DNA of 64,000 nucleotides from Lunularia cruciata (lineage: Eukaryota; Streptophyta; Marchantiopsida; Lunulariales; Lunulariaceae), in contig OX419762.1 in the NCBI GenBank assembly GCA_948567375.1, positions 39,165,034-39,229,033 on the forward strand, read 5' to 3'. The position numbers and the translations under genes were made by a program. Under the pieces are notes generated by a model, which did no database searches, was not told the origin of the DNA, and saw only the letters and a list, made by a program, of their open reading frames with translations. Position 1 is the stretch's first letter. Every line of letters starts with the position of its first letter. This document shows positions 57,902 through 64,000 of this stretch, piece after piece.

Positions 57902-58873
57902 ACCTCACTCATTGCTTGGCAGTATCCAATAGAGAGGATATGTCTATTGGAGTTGTTCTATGGGATTAGCACCGGACTAGCTGCGATATTATAGGCGGGT
58001 ATACGAGTACATAGGTACTTGTATGTAGAGAGAGATGAGACTGCTAGGCAAGTCTCTCTACATCATGTGACACACTTGGCCTATCGGTATCCGGAGTTAT
58101 TACCGATGTCAATAGTCGGAGGTTACCAGAAGGCCCTACCAGCAGACATTTCCTTACTAGGGGTGCATGACCTAGAGAGACATGGGCCTATTCACTTGGT
58201 GATTTCAGGATGGCCATGTTAGGGAAATACACGTGCGGGCCGTGGTTTGGGTCTTCAAGATCCTTGTTCAGGTGTGTTTTGGGAGATGTTACGGATACTA
58301 CGCCATCTCTAGGTTCATCAGTCCGTTTCTCCAACTTACCTTTCAAAGAACGTTCCTTTGATGGGTGATTCTCGCACCAAAGTGGTGGCAAGTACACATC
58401 AAGTCCATTCTTGGATGGGACTTGTTGTATTGTTAGATGCAGCCAGAGTGGGATCATGGGCTCATCGTCTTTGTCTTTGGTGGACAAACCTCTTACCTAG
58501 AAAGATTCTACAGCGTGCTTATGATGGGATTCATTGACTTGACCACATCCTTGTTGATGATATCATGGATGTTGGGCGTCAGTCTCAGACAATAGTAGTG
58601 GCTGATAGGTTACCTATGGCAGTGGTGAACTTAGTTGGATAGCCTAGAGCTGTATTTCCCACACTCATGAGTTTCACAGGCTCTCATGCGTTTCAAGAGG
58701 GAGGACCTATACTTGTTTGGGATTCAAAGTTATGGCAGTTGGTGGAGCCCAATGCTAATGAGACAGAGCGGGCTATGGGTTTTTGCATTGGTATTACCGC
58801 TATTCTAGTAGTATTAGAGGCATCTAGGTGTCAAGTGTTAGATCAGGCTATGGACCTGAACTGTTTGACCTAG
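57902..58873 (+). pseudogene. cytosine-C5 DNA methyltransferase domain of element E
   Basis: One frame runs without a shift from 57902 to the TAG at 58871, with five internal stops (57992, 58220, 58310, 58535, 58640). The motifs are in canonical order. Motif I is LLELFYGISTGLAAIL (57944-57991, SAM binding). Motif II is YVERDE (about 58022). Motif IV is LVISGWPC (58196-58219, the catalytic Pro-Cys). Motif VI is KNVPLMGDSR (58346, normally ENV). Motif VIII is SWAHRLCLWWTNL (58454, normally with R-x-R). The C-terminal motifs are ERAMGF (58766) and LDQAMDL (58838). The LF-GI-TGL and AHR---W-NL patterns are closer to Dnmt3-type than to MET1-type enzymes. It would transfer methyl groups to cytosine in DNA. 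It is dead here because of stops, the lost glutamate and the changed motif VIII. Confidence 0.88.
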
Positions 58874-58898
58874 ATTATGAGCCTTGGCTTGGTAGAGC

Positions 58899-59590
58899 TG
58901 TAACACCTATTTGTGCATGTGTGTGGTATTGTGATATTTAGCTTGGTGTTACAAGTACTTGAGAGATATTATTTATATAGAGATAAAGGATGGTTCTAAA
59001 TTAGTCATAATTAGCTAAAGTTAGTCAAAGCTAAGATAGAGTGGACCTTACTTTAGAGGAAGAGGAAAAGATGAGCACCATTATTTTGGATTCTAGTGTG
59101 TTGACTTGGTATTATTCCTAGGTGTTTGGCTTTGAGGAAAGAGTTGAGAACTCTTGGGCCCGCAAGCCTTTTTGTTTTGGATTCTTCTATAGTCCAAGGA
59201 TAGCCCATGTGAAGGAATCCTTGACTTAGTGGTTGAGTCAAGATAAGATCACATGCTTAGGGAAATATGCCCATGTGAATGGATATTCCTTTCTACTTTT
59301 TGACTTTACTTGACTTTTAGCGTAGTAACTTGAGTTACTCCAATAATTAGTAACTTTGGTATGTAACTATTTCATGAGTATATAAATAAGGGGTGAGGAG
59401 GTACTCATCATCTTTTCATATGCAACTATCTCTCTCTCATTGAGTTCTCTAGTGAGCAATGTTTTGAGTCTTGGAGTGTTAGCCTTGGAGGAGTATGATG
59501 GAGTTGGGGTTCCTTGCCTTCTTAGTCCATGGTGCGCTACCATAATAGCCATAAGAGGTTCATCCTGAGTGAAAGATAGGCTGGCTCACA
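58899..59590 (+). mobile_element. A4: solo A-family LTR inside E
   Basis: A complete 692-bp LTR, TGTAACACC to GGCTGGCTCACA, in plus orientation. The perfect 4-bp duplication is GAGC (58895-58898 and 59591-59594). It has no internal region, so it arose by LTR recombination. Its sequence variants group it with A2. Confidence 0.93.
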
Positions 59591-59594
59591 GAGC

Positions 59595-60060
59595 AATGTA
59601 GGATGCGCTTGATAGGCATCACCACTTGGACACTTGTGAGCCCTATGCCTATCGAGACGATTCAGGCACATGCTAGGGGCGATGGACCGAGTGGACATGG
59701 TATTCTTGGGACACCGCCAGTAGCTACTGGGGAGAGTGGTTTACTTGGAGTCCATCAAGATGAGCGTGGACTACTTGGATTACACCCTTGTTCCACTTGG
59801 GATGTAGCTAGAGGACGTGTGAGCTTACAGCCAAAGTGGAGGGAGTTTTTAACACAAAGGTTGGGACTTCTAGTGGTTGGAGGCATGATACTTTTGCTCC
59901 CAAGGGCCCAGTGTAGCAGCCAATCAGTATGTCTTCCACTCCTACAACCATTACAGAGGATACTTGGGAGCCAGATCTTGGACCCAAGCTTACTAGAGAG
60001 GAAAGATAGAGGGTTTGGAGGTTCTTGAGGAGCCACACGAGTTGTTTTGCCTTCAGTATG
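59595..60060 (+). pseudogene. E linker between methyltransferase and RT
   Basis: A 141-codon open frame (59603-60028) shows no known domain. A different frame reads TPTTITEDTWEPDLGPKLTR just before RT. No protease motif was found anywhere in E; it may be lost here or be too diverged. Confidence 0.5.
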
Positions 60061-60880
60061 AAGGATTTAGGTGCTCTAAAGGGACCTAGTATACGGATTG
60101 AACTGACTAGCAATACACCAATTTTCCAACATCCTTATTGTTATAGTGACATGGAGAGGACATTGATTCAGAGCCGGAGTAGTGACCTTTTTGAGGCTAG
60201 TTTGGTGGAGATTTCACATAGAGAGTATGCATCAACAACAATGATGCCAGCCAAGAAGGATATGCATAGCAACTATACAGATAGGCAGATGTGTGGAGAT
60301 TACCGTCCTATCAATCGATAGACTAGGGCTGATTGGTATGCCATGCCTACATTGGAGGAGATTTTTGATGCAATTGGGCATGCAAAGGTCTTCAGTACTT
60401 TGGATCTTTGAGCGGGATATCCAAGACAACATTTTGGGCTATTGATCCTCACGACAAGTATGTGTTATATCAATGGAGGTTCTTACCATTTGGGTTAAAG
60501 AACGCTCTTGCTGAGTTCTTGAGGGTCATGGATAGGATCCTAGTTGGATTGGATTTTGCTCGGTGCTATATTGATGACATTTTGGTCTATAGCACTATTG
60601 AGGAGCATGAGAGACAGTTGTTGGAGGTGTTTGAGAGGTTGAGATCTCATGGACTCAAATTACATCCTGGGAAGTGTAGGTTCTTCTACAAGCAGGTTGA
60701 GTATTTGGGTCACACTATCTACCCCGGAGGACTTGGTGTTCAGCAGACCAAGGTGGAGGCTATTGCACGTATTCCTCGGCCTATGGATGTGAGCAGAGTG
60801 CAAGCATTCCTTGGGTTGGTGAACTTCTATCGCTGCTATGTAACAGGATTAGTGCCATTGCCAAGGCCTTGAAAAAGCTA
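60061..60880 (+). pseudogene. E reverse transcriptase
   Basis: The N-terminal part reads HPYCYSDMERTLIQSRSSDL and EYASTTMMPAKKD, then MCGDYRPINR, YAMPTLEEIFDAIGHAKVFS and TLDL. A short deletion with a frameshift near 60420 removes the SGYHQ region. The main open frame (60408-60872) has QWRFLPFGLKNALAEFLRVM, the catalytic ARCYIDDILVYST (about 60560-60600), LKLHPGKCRFFYKQVEYLGH and AFLGLVNFYRCYV. The PFGLKNA form and HPGKCRFF place it apart from families A, B and C. Confidence 0.87.
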
Positions 60881-61375
60881 ACCAAGCTTACATAGGAGTG
60901 GTGTTGGGGAGATGAGCAGAAGAGAGCTTTTGTAGAGCTCAAGGAGAGATTGACATTTGCTCCTATTTTGAGGAGACCGATCAGAGGATGACCATTTCAG
61001 GTTCATACTGATTGGAGTATGTTGGGGCTTGGAGCGGTGCTTACCCAACATGATGATGAAGGGAAGAAGTTTGTGGTGGCCTATGCTAGTTGCTCCAACA
61101 ATTTAGTGGAGGTGAAGTATAGTTCATATGAGGGAGAGTGCTTGGTAGCAATTTGGGCAATAGCACATTTCCAATGTTACCTATTTGGTAACCCTTTCAC
61201 TCTCATCACTAATTATCAGCCGCTGAAGTGGTTGATGGAGTCCGACAAGCTTTGAGGGAAGCTTGCTCGATGGGCTTCAATTTTACAAGAGTATGATTTC
61301 ACATTTGTTCATAGACTTGGAGTGGTGAACTGTGATGCAGATGGGTTGAGTAGAAACCCATGTCCCAGCCAGTAG
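60881..61375 (+). pseudogene. E RNase H
   Basis: Reads RAFVELKERLTFAPILRRPI, then FQVHTDWSMLGLGAVLTQHD, YSSYEGECLVAIWAIAHFQC, TNYQPLKWLMESDKL, ARWASILQEYDFTFVHRLG and CDADGLSRNPCPSQ. Two stops separate it from RT and one lies inside. It degrades the RNA strand during reverse transcription. Confidence 0.82.
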
Positions 61376-61719
61376 GATCAGACCGGAGCAAGTTAGCATG
61401 GTGAGACAGATGAGGAGATGGTGCTAGGTTGGCATGCATTTTCCTTTTTGTGTATATTTTCTGAGGCTTTGGTGGTATCTCTCTCAATGCATACTTGTTA
61501 TGGAGGTCATAGATCTAGAGAGTGAAGATATTGGTATAGTTTAGCAAGACATTCATGATGATGTCTTAGTGATGGACTATCTTTGCATTGGTGTTTTGGG
61601 TGGCATAGTTGGCACTAAGGAGAGAGACCATGTTCTTCAACGAGCCAAATGGTTCAGATTGGAGTGTAGACACCTTTTTCATGTATGGGAGGATGGTAGA
61701 GCGTGAGTAGTATCACTTC
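61376..61719 (+). other. E linker before integrase
   Basis: Decayed sequence between RNase H and integrase; no motif readable. Confidence 0.4.
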
Positions 61720-62640
61720 CATCTCCGAGACCACAGTTGGTTGGTTCATCATGCTCACGAGGAGCTAGGACATTTCGGAGTCAAGCGTACATATAGCTTA
61801 CTCCAGAGTCATTATTGGTGGCGCGGTATGCAGATCAAGGTATAGCAGTTTATTGCCAGATGTGTGGTTTGTGACCAAGTTAGAGCATCATTCAATGCTC
61901 CTACACCACAATTACACCCATTACCTATCATGGGATTGGGTTACCATTGGAGTTTGGACTTTGCCAGACCTTTACCGCTGACTGTGAGACATCATTGGTA
62001 TGTTTTGGTGATGGTGGAGCACTTCTCCAAGTGAATTGAGTTGGTGGCACTTCTTGACAAGTCTAGTGAAGGGACAACTTACTCATTCCTGGATCAAGTT
62101 CTTAGTCATTTTGGTGCACCAACTAAGGTTTTGACTGATCAAGGTATAGAGTTCTTGGGGGAGTTTCATGTCTTGTGTGACAAGGCTTTGATTGATCACC
62201 GTACTACCTCCCAAGATCACCTTGGGGGAGATGGCTTAGCAGAGAGAGTAGTTCAGATAGTGAAGAGAAGATTGCGCAAGTATGGTTTGCAAAGAGGCCA
62301 CTTGGGAGATTGGGATCTCCAGTTACCTTGGTTGGCCATGGGCTATTAGTTCACCTAGCAAGCCTCCTTAGCATCCTGCTCTCCTTACTTCATACTCTAT
62401 GGACAAGATCCAAATTTACTTGCAGCCATTCGTCAAGATGCTAATGTAGTTTTGGACTTGGATGACCTAGATGTATCGATGAGCGCATGTTCTCATCATG
62501 CATAGATCTTTTTGAGAGTGATACCAATGGCCTTTGAGAACTTGACGATTGCTCAACATAGAGGTACTTTACACTATGCTACCATTCAAGGAGGAGGTTA
62601 TAGACCCTCAATCCGTCGATTTCATCCAAGAGACTATGTA
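61720..62640 (+). pseudogene. E integrase
   Basis: The zinc-binding end has HEELGHFGVKRTYSLLQSHY followed by CVVCDQ. The catalytic core has D in WSLDFARPLPL, D in VLTDQGIEFLGEF and E in DGLAERVVQIVKRRL (62041-62349 open frame). Further down, YRPSIRRFHPRDYVY-like sequence leads into the C-terminal RTILRVREVLPSGVLVLKG. Stops near 62036, 62347 and others. Confidence 0.82.
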
Positions 62641-62676
62641 TATCTACAGTAGAAAACACCAACGACACTTGATATT

Positions 62677-62994
62677 TTGACAGGCCGCACTATCTTGAGA
62701 GTGCGTGAGGTTTTGCCATCTGGAGTCCTTGTGTTAAAAGGACATGATGGTGTTGTTTGGAAGGACCATATACGCAATTGTGTGCCATGCCACCTCCCAA
62801 ACATTGATGGTACTATGGACCCAAGCTTGGTACTTGTACGTGCAGGCTTGAGGTGTATGTTATGTGGCTCTTTTGGTGGATACGCTACTATGTTAGTGTG
62901 TGATAGCTGTTTGAGAGGATGGCGTATGGCATGTATGACTCCTCCCCTCACGGTGGTTCCTTAGGGATAGTGGTTTTATCTGAGATGTACTTGA
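62677..62994 (+). pseudogene. E C-terminal PHD finger
   Basis: The frame 62677-62964 continues integrase and ends in a Cys-rich module: C at 62854 and 62863, C at 62899 and 62908 in MLVCDSCLRGW, R at 62923 where PHD fingers have H, C at 62932, then MTPPLTVVP, G, W and a last C at 62986 after two TAG stops. The LVCDSCLRGW---C--PPL--VP-G-W signature is diagnostic for PHD fingers. Six of eight zinc ligands remain. PHD fingers read histone H3 tails. It occupies the place of the chromodomain in chromovirus integrases, suggesting a targeting role. Confidence 0.85.
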
Positions 62995-63163
62995 CCTATA
63001 GCAAGTTCATGCTTTATATGGTATAGATTGCAGACAAGCGATTAACAATGGGGCTTCATAGCACCCGGCCTCTTGATCTTTGCCCATCATAGGGTATACC
63101 ATATACTTAGAGTAGATGGCTATTTGGAGTTAGAGGGACCTAACCGCCAACTAGGAGGGCAAT
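62995..63163 (+). other. E 3' untranslated part and polypurine tract
   Basis: No coding. AGGAGGGCAAT at 63153-63163 is purine-rich and sits directly before TGTGGCAC, the likely 3' LTR start. Confidence 0.55.
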
Positions 63164-63780
63164 TGTGGCACTTTAGAGTCTATATATGACTTATGTGTGA
63201 TTTGTGCTTCTATTGTGTATGATGTTGACAGCGATGTATGTTATGTAGCGATGTATATACGACTTATGTGTGAGTTGTGCTTCTATTGTGTATGATGTTG
63301 TGTAGCGATGTATGTTGTGTAGCGATGTATATATGCATGACAACTATCACGCCATTTGTAGTGTCACATCGAGTTGCTCGGACACTAGAGTTCCAATAAT
63401 AGTAGTTAGAGGCATTTTTTACCATTACTCATAGACTAATTTCCAATGGTCAAATTTCATGTTTAGGGTACTAACTTCATGGCGGAGCCCACCATCCACA
63501 CCATCGGGGTGTGCCGTCAACGAGACTGTTAGGAGGAGACCTAGGTCAAAATCAGGGGTATACCCTAGGAGTGCAGCTCCAAAGAGCTCACTTCTCTAAT
63601 GTTGAGCCTTCGAGTTCCTGGCTAGAGTGGACAAAAAGCCAATGAGCATCACCTGGAGTCTCTTAGCTAGAGTGGGTGTGGCTTGACTATAATCAATGCA
63701 TTGTTGTTGGCAAGTTGTTGAGGATCAGATCAAGTACTGATCTGAGTTTGATTGATTTGAGTGGTAAACGATTTGATTAT
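63164..63780 (+). repeat. E 3' LTR
   Basis: Starts TGTGGCACTTTAGAG after the purine tract. The first part has two tandem, diverged copies of a unit with CTTATGTGTGA-TTGTGCTTC and TAGCGATGTATATA (63185-63335). The rest (63340-63780) matches the 5' LTR and ends near TTTGATTAT. Confidence 0.7.
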
Positions 63781-63888
63781 TGTGGCACTTTAGAGTCTAT
63801 GTATAACTTATGTGTGAGTTGTGCTTCTATTGTGTATGATGTTGACAGTGATGTTTGTTGTGTAGCGATGTATATACGCATGACACTT
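63781..63888 (+). repeat. partial second copy of the E LTR start
   Basis: Repeats the first roughly 108 bp of the 3' LTR (TGTGGCACTTTAGAGTCTAT onward) directly after its end, then stops at GCATGACAC. It may be a truncated second LTR in tandem. Confidence 0.7.
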
Positions 63889-64000
63889 GTCCTAAATTCC
63901 ATCTTTTGGCTAAAGTCCACATTCTACCTTATAGGACCTCTTGTCTTCAAGTACCTCTTCTGCCTTGTGTACTCCTCCCTCCTCAAGTACTCCACCTACT
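63889..64000. other. no feature seen
   Basis: Short CT-rich sequence at the window edge. Confidence 0.5.

Larger units (their letters stand above)
54864..63780 (+). mobile_element. E: Ty3/gypsy element with DNA methyltransferase and PHD finger
   Basis: Direct repeats of about 440 bp (54864-55305 and about 63340-63780) frame an internal region on the plus strand. Its order is gag with two zinc knuckles, cytosine-C5 methyltransferase, linker, RT, RNase H, integrase, PHD finger, purine tract, LTR. All parts are decayed by stops and some frameshifts. A solo A-family LTR (A4) sits between methyltransferase and RT. I could not find a clean primer site or target duplication, and the LTR ends are uneven, so the borders are approximate. 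The gag-pol order and DDE integrase make the Ty3/gypsy assignment secure. Confidence 0.85.

Noticed and set aside
57902-58873. Methyltransferase as a displaced host gene
   Set aside because: It lies between gag knuckles and RT on the same strand with no introns, no own flanks and no target duplication of its own. I kept the retrotransposon-domain interpretation; only other copies can settle it.
1-64000. tRNA genes
   Set aside because: I saw no cloverleaf-compatible A and B box pair; the TGGTATCAGAGC strings are primer sites beside LTRs.

Overview
The window looks like plant nuclear DNA from a large, repeat-rich genome. I see no intact host gene. Almost everything is LTR retrotransposons inserted into each other, plus their relics. 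Two families carry a chromodomain at the end of integrase and prime from an initiator-Met-type tRNA, as plant chromoviruses do. I cannot name the species; a gymnosperm-like genome is only a guess. Family labels A to E are mine.

Layout. 1-6136 is old AT-rich sequence with a Ty1/copia relic, a short plastid-16S-like scrap and the broken 5' end of a gene-like unit D1. 6137-34564 is a Ty3/gypsy chromovirus (B1, + strand). It holds element A1 (7650-15483, - strand) and chromovirus C1 (17868-32959, + strand). C1 holds A2 (22437-30937, - strand), whose 5' LTR holds a solo LTR, A3 (29616-30307). 34565-35875 is the rest of D1. D2 (36262-51034) is a paralogue of D1, cut by B2 (37354-49538, - strand), whose own 5' LTR is cut by the young chromovirus C2 (42731-49332, - strand). 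51035-54863 holds further D-like coiled-coil relics and copia scraps. 54864-63780 is element E (+ strand), with an A-family solo LTR (A4) inside it.

Insertion order can be read from target-site duplications: D units first, then B1 and B2, then C1 and C2, then A1 and A2, then A3 inside A2. LTR divergence by eye agrees: about 8% for C1, 5-6% for A2, under 2% for A1 and about 1% for C2. Internal reading frames are mostly broken by single in-frame stops. Intact pieces are the A1 integrase, the small A-family ORF1 in both copies, and the C2 integrase-chromodomain.

The most interesting unit is E. Its internal region encodes gag with two zinc knuckles, then a cytosine-C5 DNA methyltransferase domain (motifs I, II, IV, VI, VIII and X recognisable in one frame), then reverse transcriptase, RNase H, integrase and a C-terminal PHD finger. 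It is a decayed retrotransposon that carried both a DNA-methylation writer and a likely histone-tail reader. Other points of note are 4-bp duplications of the form GNNC for all four A-family insertions, heat-shock-element-like arrays just upstream of the TATA box in B-family LTRs, an extra CCHC-knuckle ORF upstream of gag in family A, and the unclassified D family.
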